Source of the DNA: Cryomorpha sp963748925
GTDB lineage: Bacteria; Bacteroidota; Bacteroidia; Flavobacteriales_D; Cryomorphaceae
Assembly (NCBI GenBank): GCA_963748925.1
Contig: CAVVKG010000008.1
Span: 434,001 to 498,000 of the forward strand
Direction: 5' to 3'
Length of the DNA stretch: 64,000 nucleotides
In this document: piece by piece, positions 47,761 through 56,468 of the stretch
How positions within the stretch are numbered: the first letter of the stretch is position 1
How the letters are laid out: every line of letters begins with the position of its first letter
Position numbers and translations under genes: made by a program
Notes under the pieces: model-generated
What the model saw: the letters and a program-made list of their open reading frames with translations, nothing else
Told to the model about the DNA's origin: nothing
Database searches by the model: none

Positions 47761-48471
47761 TTAAACTGAACTTTTCCAATACACACGAAGCCGGACTATA
47801 AATTGGTTTGAATCAATCTCACCAGCGAGATTAGTCGATCGTTGCCACATGAAGTGCACCACATAGCTCCATCCTTTTGTTAGCAATTGTCCAAACCCCA
47901 GGTATGCTCTCGTTCGGTTTGAAAACAACCCTTCAGTTTGGTCATTCAATGGCAAGAAATATTCTACTGCGGCGGTAGTATACACATTGCTTATTGGGCC
48001 GGCATTAAAAAAATCGCTTGTTCCGCTTAACATATAACGCATACGATAATCTTGATTGGAAGTACTGCCTGTGCCATCAGATTCTTGCGCTCTTACCTCG
48101 ATAAATCGCTGCTCAAAACGAAGGCGATGTTTGATGCGGATGTTTTTTAATTTTGGCCATGTGGCATCACCTTCTTGAGCTAACCTGAACTCAGTAGAAT
48201 TTGAAGAACCTTCGCTAAAGGTGAGAAATGTGGATAGGTTACCCTGAATAGTAAAGGTAGAGTTAAAGCGATATTGAACTCCTGGCCTCAGGTAGGTAAT
48301 GTGTTGAGTAGGATCGGAACCGTTTATACGATATCCCACATCGCCTGCAATCGCTAAATCAGGTTTGAGAAATTGCGTATGATTGTAGTCGAACCATAAA
48401 GCATAATTAGTCGTTTGACCCAAGGCCATAGTTCCTATGAAAATGAAGACAAGGCTCGTGAGAAGCTTCAT
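47761..48471 (-). CDS. DUF2490 outer-membrane beta-barrel-like protein
   Basis: A 236-residue protein from ATG 48471, with a signal peptide ending ALGQ. It is made of alternating beta strands with aromatic girdles and ends in VRLRVYWKSSV, as expected for an outer-membrane barrel. The FRLRFEQRF-like motif (RIKHRLRFEQRFIEVRAQ) with YRMRYML marks it as DUF2490. Function unknown. It is convergent with galT (160-bp gap) and divergent from the FGE gene. Confidence 0.85.
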   Translation of the reverse strand: MKLLTSLVFIFIGTMALGQTTNYALWFDYNHTQFLKPDLAIAGDVGYRINGSDPTQHITYLRPGVQYRFNSTFTIQGNLSTFLTFSEGSSNSTEFRLAQEGDATWPKLKNIRIKHRLRFEQRFIEVRAQESDGTGSTSNQDYRMRYMLSGTSDFFNAGPISNVYTTAAVEYFLPLNDQTEGLFSNRTRAYLGFGQLLTKGWSYVVHFMWQRSTNLAGEIDSNQFIVRLRVYWKSSV

Positions 48472-48798
48472 TGCGGCAATATTAAACAAAAAAATAGCGG
48501 CAAATACATGCTGCTCTTAATTCTGTTGAATGATTAATACCTCTTGGTCATTATTTTGTAAATTTGCTTTTGAACTTTTATAAGCCTCATGCAACGGAAA
48601 AGATACGGATCAACATTCAGGAAAGAAAAATTACACTAAAGTATAAGATGAGTTTTTAACTTCTCTGATTCAGGCCGTATTCTTTTAACGAATTAGTGCT
48701 TTAATGAAATTTAAAACACGTTCAGATCATGATTTTGGATTGAATCGAATCAGGTCATTTGACAATTGATTAATCCGGAGATACAATATACCCCGAAA
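48472..48798. other. Divergent intergenic region with a plus-strand -7 element
   Basis: The -7 element TAAATTTG at 48559-48566 faces the FGE gene but lies 233 bp before its ATG, so either the leader is long or another promoter is used. Only a 16-codon ORF (48590-48640) is seen between them. No other structure was recognised. Confidence 0.4.
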
Positions 48799-49872
48799 AT
48801 GAGAAAATTACTCTCCTTAATATCGCTTTTATCTCTGACTGGTTGCAGCCTGGAAGATAATGCTGCCAAGTCTGATATTAACCAAATAAATGTAATGCCA
48901 GAAGCCGATTTGGCTCACAAAGCCCCGGTAGGAATGGTACTGGTTAAGGGCGGATCTTTTACTATGGGTAGCTCAGAAAACTATGCAGAGAAGGATGAAG
49001 GGCCTGAAATTGAAGTTGCTATATCATCTTTTTTTATAGATGCCACCGAGGTAACTAATGCCGAATACACAAGGTTTACGGATGAGACGGGATATGTAAC
49101 GGTAGCCGAGCGCCCGGTAGATTGGGACCAAATCAAAAAAGAATTGCCGGAAGACACACCCAAGCCAGCCGATAGCTTACTAGCACCAGGCGCTTTGGTC
49201 TTTACACCACCTGATGGCCCTGTGCCACTTGACAACTTGTCGAATTGGTGGACCTGGCAATCGGGTGCCAGTTGGCGCAATCCTTTTGGTCGGGGCAGCG
49301 ACCTTTCCGGAAAAGAAAACCATCCGGTCGTACACATCGCCTTTGAAGATGCTATGGCTTACTGTAAATGGTCGGGTAAGCGATTGCCCACCGAGGCAGA
49401 ATGGGAATATGCTGCTCGCGGTGGTGGTGGCAACTCCCAATTTCAATGGGGCAATGAGCTCACCCCAAATGGAAAATATAAGGCGAATTTCTTCCAGGGT
49501 GATTTCCCTTATGGCAATACTGTTGCCGATGGGTTTCTCTATTCGGCACCCGTTAAAAACTTTCCGCCTAACGCTTATGGTATTTATGATATGATAGGGA
49601 ATGTTTGGGAGTGGACCGCCGACCTTTACCGACCAGATACCAAACGTCAATATGTAGCTATGGACGTGAAAGCCTGTGAGAATCCAACCGGTCCCAAAAC
49701 CAGCTATGATCCTGGTGATCCCTACGCTACGGAGAAGCACGTGATAAAAGGAGGTTCATTTCTTTGCAGCGATCAATATTGCTCAAACTACCGCCCAAGT
49801 TCGCGAATGGCTACTAGTTTCGACTCTGGTCAAAATCATCTTGGATTCAGATGTGTAAAAGAAATAGAATAA
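48799..49872 (+). CDS. Formylglycine-generating enzyme (sulfatase maturase), lipoprotein
   Basis: A 357-residue SUMF1/FGE-family protein. ATG 48799 gives a lipoprotein signal (lipobox LTGC, C16). The FGE fold runs from GMVLVKGGSFTMGS (about 45-58) through FFIDATEVTNAEYTRF, HPVVHIAFEDAMAYCKWSGKRLPTEAEWEYAARGG and YDMIGNVWEWT to the C-terminal LGFRCVKE. Both catalytic copper-binding cysteines are present, C323 and C328 (FLCSDQYCSNYRPSSRM), so this is a true FGE rather than one of the many inactive relatives. It would oxidise the CxPxR cysteine of sulfatases; this window has two, at 16754 and 60225. Because of the lipid anchor it should act in the periplasm. Confidence 0.93.
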   Translation: MRKLLSLISLLSLTGCSLEDNAAKSDINQINVMPEADLAHKAPVGMVLVKGGSFTMGSSENYAEKDEGPEIEVAISSFFIDATEVTNAEYTRFTDETGYVTVAERPVDWDQIKKELPEDTPKPADSLLAPGALVFTPPDGPVPLDNLSNWWTWQSGASWRNPFGRGSDLSGKENHPVVHIAFEDAMAYCKWSGKRLPTEAEWEYAARGGGGNSQFQWGNELTPNGKYKANFFQGDFPYGNTVADGFLYSAPVKNFPPNAYGIYDMIGNVWEWTADLYRPDTKRQYVAMDVKACENPTGPKTSYDPGDPYATEKHVIKGGSFLCSDQYCSNYRPSSRMATSFDSGQNHLGFRCVKEIE

Positions 49873-50035
49873 AAAACGTATTCCTCACCGCGCTCCTTTC
49901 CCTAGTTGCTTTGTCGGTATCGGCTAAGGAAGTGCCGTATGATACAACATAGAAAACGGCATGGTGCCGATCATAGCAAAAGGGGTGGAGATAGAAAAAA
50001 CAGAATTGCTGCCCTCCCCCTCATGTGGGCTTTGA
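49851..50035 (+). pseudogene. Probable remnant of a small exported-protein gene
   Basis: A frame from ATG 49851, overlapping the FGE end by 22 bp, encodes a good signal peptide (residues 9-24: NVFLTALLSLVALSVS) followed by AKEVPYDTT and a stop at 49950-49952. A shifted frame continues IENGMVPIIAKGVEIEKTEL and stops at 50035. Together they look like one short exported protein broken by a frameshift. No family was recognised, and chance cannot be excluded. Confidence 0.35.
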
Positions 50036-50091
50036 ATATATCAACCAAATATTAAAAACAAACCAATCGCTAACTGGAAAAAACACTCAAG

Positions 50092-51129
50092 ATGCCTTTT
50101 CTAAAACCATCCTTCTTAATTACTATAACCCTTATCCTCATTTGCGGAAGCTCCCTTTACAGCCAAATGGATAGCTTGATATTTAAAGATAACAATGTAC
50201 TAACGGGTGAAATAAAAAATCTTAATCGCGGTGTGCTCACTATAGAAACCGACTACAGCGATTCTGACTTTAAGATAGAGTGGATTGATGTGAAGGGTAT
50301 CTATACCGACCGCCTTTTTACAGTTAACCTCTCTGACCGGAGCCTTCTGACTGATGCCAGGATGAAAAGTATCAGTGCAGATAGTGTAGAAATAACCACT
50401 ACACTCTTTTTTCGCTTGGTGGCGTTGGAAGATATTGTTTACTTCCGCCAGGTTAAGAAGACCTTTTGGGATCGTCTTTCTGCTTCGCTCGATATGGGCT
50501 TCAGCCTTACGAAAGCCAATAGCCTGAAGCAATACAATGCTTCTTTAACTCTGGGTTACAAAACTGAGCGGTGGTCCTTTAACGGATCGTACCGACAGGT
50601 GCTCTCAAGTCAGGATGATATTGATCCTACCGAAAGGACCGATGGCTCTGCGACGGCGGACTACATGCTGCGCAACGGCATATTCTTTGGAGCTTCTCTT
50701 AATTTCTTGTCTAATACTGAGCAGCGGCTTAACCTTCGTACTACCGGTGGACTGGGTTCGGGATACTACTTTACCCGCAACAACCACATGTACTGGAATG
50801 GCTTTCTGGGCGTAGCGATAAATAACGAAAACTTTGCCGAAATGCCCGAAGAGCCCTCAGCTGATAGAGAGAGTTTTGAAGGCATTGTAGGTACCGAGCT
50901 CAACCTCTTTGATGTGGGCGACCTGAACCTCATGACCAATACTTATTGGTATCCCAGCTTTACAGAAAAGGGTCGAAACCGAGTAGATTTCCGCTTCGAT
51001 TTATCTTACGATCTGCCCAGAGATTTCTACGTGAAAACTGGATTAACAGTTAACTATGATAGTAAACCCGCCCCTGAAGCCTCTGAGACGGACTACGTGG
51101 TAGTTACAGGTTTTGGATGGGAATTTTAG
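50092..51129 (+). CDS. DUF481 outer-membrane protein
   Basis: A 345-residue protein with a signal peptide ending SLYSQ. Residues 25-115 form a small beta domain (FKDNNVLTGEIKNLNRGVL) and residues 125-345 a DUF481 beta-barrel, with strands such as LDMGFSLTKANSLKQYNASL and the C-terminal VVTGFGWEF. Such proteins are outer-membrane barrels of unknown function (E. coli YdiY is a relative). It follows the FGE gene and a decayed ORF, possibly in the same transcription unit. Confidence 0.88.
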   Translation: MPFLKPSFLITITLILICGSSLYSQMDSLIFKDNNVLTGEIKNLNRGVLTIETDYSDSDFKIEWIDVKGIYTDRLFTVNLSDRSLLTDARMKSISADSVEITTTLFFRLVALEDIVYFRQVKKTFWDRLSASLDMGFSLTKANSLKQYNASLTLGYKTERWSFNGSYRQVLSSQDDIDPTERTDGSATADYMLRNGIFFGASLNFLSNTEQRLNLRTTGGLGSGYYFTRNNHMYWNGFLGVAINNENFAEMPEEPSADRESFEGIVGTELNLFDVGDLNLMTNTYWYPSFTEKGRNRVDFRFDLSYDLPRDFYVKTGLTVNYDSKPAPEASETDYVVVTGFGWEF

Positions 51130-51268
51130 TCATAAATTCACCGGTTGGTAGTGCACTTTTTCGTGCAGTGTTCTGATTAGAAAAACCACCTCAAAAACCC
51201 ATTTTAGGCACATTTTTCAATACAACTTTCTTGCAACCTTGAAATTTTTGATTGAAAAACTTTTCCAT

Positions 51269-52051
51269 TTATTTGCCTCTGTAGTTTCCTGTCTCACTCA
51301 CAAAGTCATAAACAGACAAACAATTTTTCTTTAGCCTGTTCAATTCTTGATTAAAAAAGGATTCTAAATAGACATTCCACATTCCAGGATTCTTGTTTAG
51401 GTATAAAAAACTCTTTTCAAGCGTCTCTATGTATTCCTTTTTTTCTTCACTTCCGGATATGAAAATAGGAGAATACAATTCATACATCAGCATCCAGTTT
51501 TTGGCCATTCTTACTGTTCTTCCATTACCGTCAACAAAGGGGTGAATCCTTATAAGTTCATGGTGGAAATAGATTGCCCTGATTATCGGGTTTTGTATTC
51601 TTTCGATTTGAAAAAAAAGCTCAGATACCAGCGGTGGAACTTCTTTTGGGTCGGGACATAGGTATTGACCAATTTGTACAAGAGTATTTCTGTACTTATT
51701 GGGATGCTCGACATGCGAATCTGGAGATACTAGTCGAAATAGCTGAAATAATTGAACTTCAGAAGTTAGGTTGATGCTTTTTTTCAATTCATCTGTTATA
51801 AATCCCATTGCCTGTCTTAAAAGAACTGCATAAGCATTAGCTTCATCCTCGCTTTGGGCTTCCATCTGGGCATTTCTAATACTCAAAAGTTCTTTAAAAC
51901 TAGTAGTTTTAGTGATGTATGAATTTAATAAATCATCTGCCAAATGTTGTCTGCTATAGGCTATTAATCTCAAAGTCGACTCAACAATTGTCTTTATCTC
52001 TAATGTTCGTTTAGTATCAACTTTAAGCTCACTAATGGGAAAAAGAATCAT
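51269..52051 (-). CDS. Fic-domain protein (AMP transferase-like)
   Basis: A 260-residue Fic protein with the full active-site motif HPFVDGNGRTVR at 170-181 (catalytic H170, phosphate-binding GNGR, and the second Arg). Fic enzymes transfer AMP or another nucleotide phosphate to target hydroxyl groups. The class II inhibitory helix normally reads (S/T)xxxE(G/N) near residue 60; here the equivalent stretch SIRNAQMEAQSEDEAN keeps the Glu but not the full motif. There is no winged-helix C-terminal domain and no separate antitoxin gene next to it. It is convergent with the DUF481 gene. Confidence 0.9.
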   Translation of the reverse strand: MILFPISELKVDTKRTLEIKTIVESTLRLIAYSRQHLADDLLNSYITKTTSFKELLSIRNAQMEAQSEDEANAYAVLLRQAMGFITDELKKSINLTSEVQLFQLFRLVSPDSHVEHPNKYRNTLVQIGQYLCPDPKEVPPLVSELFFQIERIQNPIIRAIYFHHELIRIHPFVDGNGRTVRMAKNWMLMYELYSPIFISGSEEKKEYIETLEKSFLYLNKNPGMWNVYLESFFNQELNRLKKNCLSVYDFVSETGNYRGK

Positions 52052-52710
52052 AATAATAAATTAGAGTTTAAAAGATTTGTGAGCATACGGTACAGCCTTC
52101 TGCGCTTATCCTAAAGTCACGATTATCGGCACCTGTTTTAAATGATTGTAATCGGCGTTCCCTGAAGTGCTCTTATCTGCTTGTGAACCTGTATCCAATA
52201 AGTTGATTAAATCTTTTTGGGTAATCCATTTAGATATCGAGATGTGTTGCGTAAAGCATATAATAATTTCGCGGCATCCGAATACAACTTGGTTATTAGA
52301 AATGAATATGTTTATTGCAGTCGAAACGGCCTCAAAAAAAACTGCGTTCTGATCGAATTCAATCCTTAGTAAGACCGGGAAGCTCCGAGGCACGAGGAGA
52401 TCACCCGGCCGCACTTAGGATTGGAGAAGTTCAGGTTGCTGTTTTATTTGCAGCCTTGAATTTTACTCCACTTTGTTTCAAGACAAAGTGGAAGTGATAA
52501 ATAAAAATGGCATAGGTTTCTCAAAATAATTTTCTTTATATAAAACTGGGAAATAGTACTTTACTTAATTACTTCGATGTTAGGCATGTTGTGCTGGGGA
52601 AATTTTATGTTTTGCGCCCTAGATGGATAACCCTAAATTTTTTTTAAATCGAAATCTCTCAGATAATGTGGGTTTTAACATGAATCATATCCTTAATTCA
52701 TTTCTCCTTC
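52052..52710. other. Gap with a decayed coding stretch and a dispersed repeat
   Basis: The plus strand is open from 52211 to TAG 52367-52369 without a start codon; its translation (GNPFRYRDVLRKAYNNFAAS and onward) reads like the C-terminus of a lost gene. It is followed by a repeat patch ending in a hairpin (52468-52491). Frames on both strands that cross this stretch look accidental. No RNA gene was seen. Confidence 0.4.
52374..52500. repeat. Dispersed repeat with terminal hairpin
   Basis: The plus-strand translation contains EARGDHPAALRIGEVQVAVL and LNFTPLCFKTKW, words that I recall from spurious ORFs in other Bacteroidota genomes, which points to a repeat family. It ends with a perfect hairpin CCACTTTGT/ACAAAGTGG (52468-52476 and 52483-52491). 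Confidence 0.5.
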
Positions 52711-53355
52711 CTAAAATTTAATAATCATATTCCCTTTCGGATCATTATTCAACCTTAGAGAGGGCTTAATGCGGTTGTGATAAATTTCCAGGTACTTTAA
52801 CCGTTCCATCTGCTCAACGATATCCGGAATTGTCTCTATTTGATTTCCATTCAGATAAAGAGATTCTAATGTTTTAAGCTTAGAAATGTCGACCGGAATT
52901 TCTGTTATTGAATCATTTTCCAAATGGAGTGACCTTAAGTTGGGGAGTTTACTAAGGGTATTGATCGTTTTTGTAAGATTCAGATTTTTTTCATCATTCA
53001 AATAAAGCTCTTCGAGGTTTTTTAGCTTGAAAAAATTCTCAGGTAACTCAGTGAAATCATTCCCGCTCAAGTCTAGAATCCGAAGACTTTCTAATTCTAG
53101 AATCTCTTTTGGAACCTCTTTAAAATGGTCATTTTTTAGACTTAAATATTCCAGATTAACGAATTTCTTAAACACCACAGGCGAAAAATCTAACTCTTGA
53201 TTGCTGAGATCCAACCGAAGGACCTTTTCCGGAAAGTCTAAGGCTTCTTCTAAGTTATCATATTGAAATTTAATCGGTGTACTTACTTGTGCCCAGTTCA
53301 AATTTGTAAAACCCAGCAACAAAATGCTCAATGCTACTATTCTTATTCGTTTCAT
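52711..53355 (-). CDS. Exported leucine-rich-repeat protein
   Basis: A 214-residue protein with a signal peptide ending LNWAQ, followed by about six leucine-rich repeats of about 23 residues (LRLDLSNQEL, LEYLSLKNDHF, LRILDLSGNDF, LEELYLNDEKN, LRSLHLENDSI, LESLYLNGNQI, LKYLEIYHNRI). There is no sorting domain or lipobox. It probably mediates protein binding in the periplasm or outside the cell; the partner is unknown. It lies 43 bp after nhaB and could share its transcript. Confidence 0.88.
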   Translation of the reverse strand: MKRIRIVALSILLLGFTNLNWAQVSTPIKFQYDNLEEALDFPEKVLRLDLSNQELDFSPVVFKKFVNLEYLSLKNDHFKEVPKEILELESLRILDLSGNDFTELPENFFKLKNLEELYLNDEKNLNLTKTINTLSKLPNLRSLHLENDSITEIPVDISKLKTLESLYLNGNQIETIPDIVEQMERLKYLEIYHNRIKPSLRLNNDPKGNMIIKF

Positions 53356-53398
53356 TATTTCTTATTTTTTAAAGTCTATAAACTTATGCGCGATGAGA

Positions 53399-54868
53399 TT
53401 AAAGAAAGTGCATAACTCCCAGCAAACCTACAGTTCCAAGCACAACGGTATAAGGAAAAGCCATCTTGACCATCTTTCCATAGGACAAATCTATAAGCGG
53501 AGCTATGGAAGAAGTAAGCAAGAACAGAAAAGCCGCTTGACCATTAGGAGTAGCCACACTTGGCAAATTTGTTCCCGTATTTATGGAGATCGCTAATTTT
53601 TCAAAATGTACTCTGTCAATGGCGCCACTTTGAAAAGCCTTATTGATTTCGCCAATGTAGATGGTCGCTACAAAAACATTGTCGCTAATGGCAGATAGTA
53701 CTCCATTGGCGGCATAAAACAAACTGGGTTGATGCTCAATATCCTGCTTTAAAGCCCATTCAATAATTGGAGAAAATAAGTGTTGTTCGTGAATCACTGC
53801 AACAATCACAAAAAACACCACTAATAATCCTGTAAAAGGAAGCGCTTCTTCAAAGGCATGTCCTAAGGCGTGTTCATCTGTAATGCCTATGAATGCCGTT
53901 TGGAATATAATTAATCCTAACCCAATAAAACCCACCGGAGCGATGTGCAGAGCCAGACTAATGATTAATAAAACTGCCGCTACACTTTGAACCAATAAGG
54001 CATATTTTTCCTTTTGATTGCGTGTGGCATCTTGTTCCTCAATGTATTCTTTGATGATTTGTCTGGCAACGGCAGGCATTTTAGCTCCAAAACCAAACCA
54101 CCCTGTTAATTCTAAAATTACCGTTGTAAGCAAACCGCAGAAAAACACAGGAATCGTAATAGGAGCCATCCGAAAGAAAAACTCGGCAAAATCCCATCCC
54201 ATGCGTTCTCCAATCAATAAATTTTGCGGTTCTCCCACAATTGTGCACACCCCGCCAAGTGCGGTCCCTACGGCACCATGCATGATCAGGCTTCTTAAGA
54301 AACTTCTGAATTGTGTTAACGTCTCTCCGCTTAGCTCATCCTTATCGGGAATTTCGTTCTTATTGTAATCTTCTAACCCTGAGTGAATTTTATGGTAAAC
54401 CCCATAAAAGCCCACAGTTACACTTATTAACACTGCCATTACTGTGAGTGCATCTAAAAACGCAGATAGAATTGCTGATAAGGCTATAAATAGGAGGGAG
54501 AGATGAAGCTTGGATTTTATTTTAGTGAAAACCTTACTAAAAATATACATGAGTAGGGGCTTCATGAAATAAATCCCGGCCACCATAAAGACCAAAAGTA
54601 AAACTACCTCCAGATTCTGACTTACTTCTGCATACGCCATTTCGGGCGATGTTAATCTCAAAAGTAAAGCCTGTATGGCCAATAATCCTCCCGATTGGAG
54701 CGGGTAACATTTTAGGGCCATAGCAAGTGTAAAAATAAATTCTCCTATAAAAACCCATGCAGTTATCACCGGTCCGAATATGTATAAGGAAACTACGTTG
54801 AAAATCAGGAAAAAGACCATTGTTCGCTTAAACCATATTGGGCTATTCCCAAGAAAATTTCTTAACAT
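53399..54868 (-). CDS. nhaB: Na+/H+ antiporter NhaB
   Basis: A 489-residue inner-membrane antiporter aligning with E. coli NhaB nearly throughout: LRNFLGNSPIWFK at the N-terminus, GEFIFTLAMALKCYPLQSGG, LSAFLDALTVMAVLISVTVGFYG, GTALGGVCTIVGEPQNLLIG, LSAISDNVFVATIYIGEIN, and INTGTNLPSVATPNGQAAF near the C-terminus. It exports sodium in exchange for protons, which fits a marine cell with a sodium-driven sugar symporter. NhaB is best known from gammaproteobacteria, so horizontal acquisition is possible. Confidence 0.95.
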   Translation of the reverse strand: MLRNFLGNSPIWFKRTMVFFLIFNVVSLYIFGPVITAWVFIGEFIFTLAMALKCYPLQSGGLLAIQALLLRLTSPEMAYAEVSQNLEVVLLLVFMVAGIYFMKPLLMYIFSKVFTKIKSKLHLSLLFIALSAILSAFLDALTVMAVLISVTVGFYGVYHKIHSGLEDYNKNEIPDKDELSGETLTQFRSFLRSLIMHGAVGTALGGVCTIVGEPQNLLIGERMGWDFAEFFFRMAPITIPVFFCGLLTTVILELTGWFGFGAKMPAVARQIIKEYIEEQDATRNQKEKYALLVQSVAAVLLIISLALHIAPVGFIGLGLIIFQTAFIGITDEHALGHAFEEALPFTGLLVVFFVIVAVIHEQHLFSPIIEWALKQDIEHQPSLFYAANGVLSAISDNVFVATIYIGEINKAFQSGAIDRVHFEKLAISINTGTNLPSVATPNGQAAFLFLLTSSIAPLIDLSYGKMVKMAFPYTVVLGTVGLLGVMHFL

Positions 54869-54945
54869 ATACTGCGTGATAAATACTGTGTTTAAATTGA
54901 TTTAAGTAGAGCCTTCCGACGATAATAATATCCTTGAGGATTTTA

Positions 54946-55722
54946 TCAAGGTTCTAATAAAATAGGCTGTTGTCCATTGCCAATGATCAATTTTGCATTG
55001 GGCGATTTTGAAAGTTCTCTGTATGCTTCAATCGTTTTATACTGAATAATCTGTGGCGTTAAGCCCTCAGAGATAATTTGATTTGCATCTCTTATTCCTT
55101 CTGCTTCTATAGTCCTCCTCGAGGCTTCCTGTTGTTCCTTTAGGAGAATAAACTCCATCCGCTGCGCATCTTGTTCAGCTTCTAATTTTTCTTCAATAGC
55201 TTTATACAACCCCTGTGGTAACTGTATACTTTTCATTAACACCGCTTCGATTGTAAATCCCCTGTCTCCGATTATTTTCATCATTTGTTCCTTGATTGCT
55301 GTTTCAATTTCGAAACGGTTGCCGGTATGCATGTCTTTCGCCATGTACTTTGCTGTTACATCGGCCGCTGAAGCTCTGAATACCGGAAGTATGATAATTG
55401 ACTCATAATCCATTCCTATTTCTCCAACAATTTCAGTTGCTTTATCCTTTTCAATATGGTACAGAATAGAGATGTCGGCTTTCACGTTTAACCCTTCTTT
55501 TGAGGGAAGCTCTAAGGCCACTTCGATGTTTTCAGTGCGCACCGGAACCGTAATTATTTTAGTCGCGAATACATTGTATAAACGAGCTCCGGGTTCCATA
55601 ATATCCTGATCAATTTTTCCGAGAGTTCTTTTTACCCCAACATTTCCCTGACGGATTGTAACACAACTTATAGTAGAAGTGGCCAAGAAGAATATGCCTA
55701 TTAACTTTATTGAGATTTTCAT
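54946..55722 (-). CDS. Prohibitin/SPFH-domain lipoprotein-like protein
   Basis: A 258-residue protein. The N-terminus (MKISIKLIGIFFLATSTISC) looks like a lipoprotein signal with C20 rather than a plain anchor helix. Then follows a band-7/SPFH domain (about 22-185: GNVGVKRTLGKIDQDIMEPG, VKADISILYHIEKDKATEIV, ASAADVTAKYMAKD) and a coiled-coil region (about 185-225: EEKLEAEQDAQRMEFILLKE). Prohibitin-type proteins form membrane rings and scaffold proteases. It is preceded by a -7 element at 55738-55745. Confidence 0.9.
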   Translation of the reverse strand: MKISIKLIGIFFLATSTISCVTIRQGNVGVKRTLGKIDQDIMEPGARLYNVFATKIITVPVRTENIEVALELPSKEGLNVKADISILYHIEKDKATEIVGEIGMDYESIIILPVFRASAADVTAKYMAKDMHTGNRFEIETAIKEQMMKIIGDRGFTIEAVLMKSIQLPQGLYKAIEEKLEAEQDAQRMEFILLKEQQEASRRTIEAEGIRDANQIISEGLTPQIIQYKTIEAYRELSKSPNAKLIIGNGQQPILLEP

Positions 55723-55737
55723 CGCTTTATGTTTTCA

Positions 55738-55765
55738 CAAAAATACATAAGCGATAGTATATCAA
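55738..55765 (-). promoter_or_regulatory. Promoter of the prohibitin-like gene
   Basis: On the minus strand TTG (55765-55763), 17 bp, then TATTTTTG (55745-55738), an exact TAnnTTTG, 15 nt before the ATG at 55722. An imperfect palindrome TAGTAT/ATACTA (55755-55770) overlaps the -33 element. Confidence 0.55.
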
Positions 55766-55770
55766 TACTA

Positions 55771-56005
55771 ATTTAACTATAAAACATATTTATAATGAGT
55801 ATTAAAAAATTTTTGCTTGGAATGTTTTGACCCAATACGGTGACCGGAACATTACAATAAAGTCTCTAGTAATCAACGGTTCAAATCGTCGCTTTCAAAT
55901 CTAAATAAGCGGCAGTTATAATATTGGTATAGCTATTTTTAATAGGTAGGATGTACCTGTTGAAAGATTGAGCAGCTGGAACCGTAAGCTCAATCGCCCT
56001 GATCT
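55771..56005. other. Non-coding gap
   Basis: AT-rich, with no ORF, RNA gene or clear hairpin seen. It separates the YqhA-like gene from the prohibitin-like gene. Confidence 0.4.
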
Positions 56006-56458
56006 TTAATGTGAACTTTTAAGCATTTTCAGCCCGACAGCGATGAGTAAAATTGAAGCGGGGATAATGAGTAGATCCCAAGTGAGATTTTCCAGGTGTT
56101 GCACAATCATTGAAGCGAATAAAACCACAAGGGTGGTGAGTACCGCTTCCCAAAGAATACCTTTTAGCTCAGAAAAGTTCTTGGGTTCAAGCCATGAAAT
56201 TTGGATTTTCTGTAGCAATTTTATGTCTGGAATAAATAATTTCCCAATGCCAATTGCGAATATAATGAAGACTACAGCTAGTAAAAATCCATCTAATGCT
56301 TCGGCCAAATGAACCCCGGGGCGCTCACCAATGTTGCCTTGAAAAATTAATGCATAAGCGTGAAAACTGCGGTAAACAGACATCCCAACAAACATCAGAG
56401 CGTTTAAAAATGTAAAAACACAAATTACGAGGATGATAATTCGTAGAACTAATTTCAT
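56006..56458 (-). CDS. YqhA / UPF0114 family membrane protein
   Basis: A 150-residue protein with four predicted transmembrane helices. The core ALDGFLLAVVFIIFAIGIGKLFI (about 54-76) followed by SWLEPKNFSELKGILWEAVL (about 88-107) is the YqhA/UPF0114 signature. Function is unknown in the family. It starts 10 bp after the DUF502 gene ends, so the two form an operon. Confidence 0.88.
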   Translation of the reverse strand: MKLVLRIIILVICVFTFLNALMFVGMSVYRSFHAYALIFQGNIGERPGVHLAEALDGFLLAVVFIIFAIGIGKLFIPDIKLLQKIQISWLEPKNFSELKGILWEAVLTTLVVLFASMIVQHLENLTWDLLIIPASILLIAVGLKMLKSSH

Positions 56459-56468
56459 TTTTACTCCT

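Noticed and set aside
51152..51167. TGCAC/GTGCA hairpin between DUF481 and Fic genes as terminator
   Set aside because: Arms are only 5 bp; too weak to call.
52106..52414. Minus-strand ORF of 102 codons
   Set aside because: It runs opposite to a more protein-like plus-strand remnant and to repeat DNA; no signal or family.
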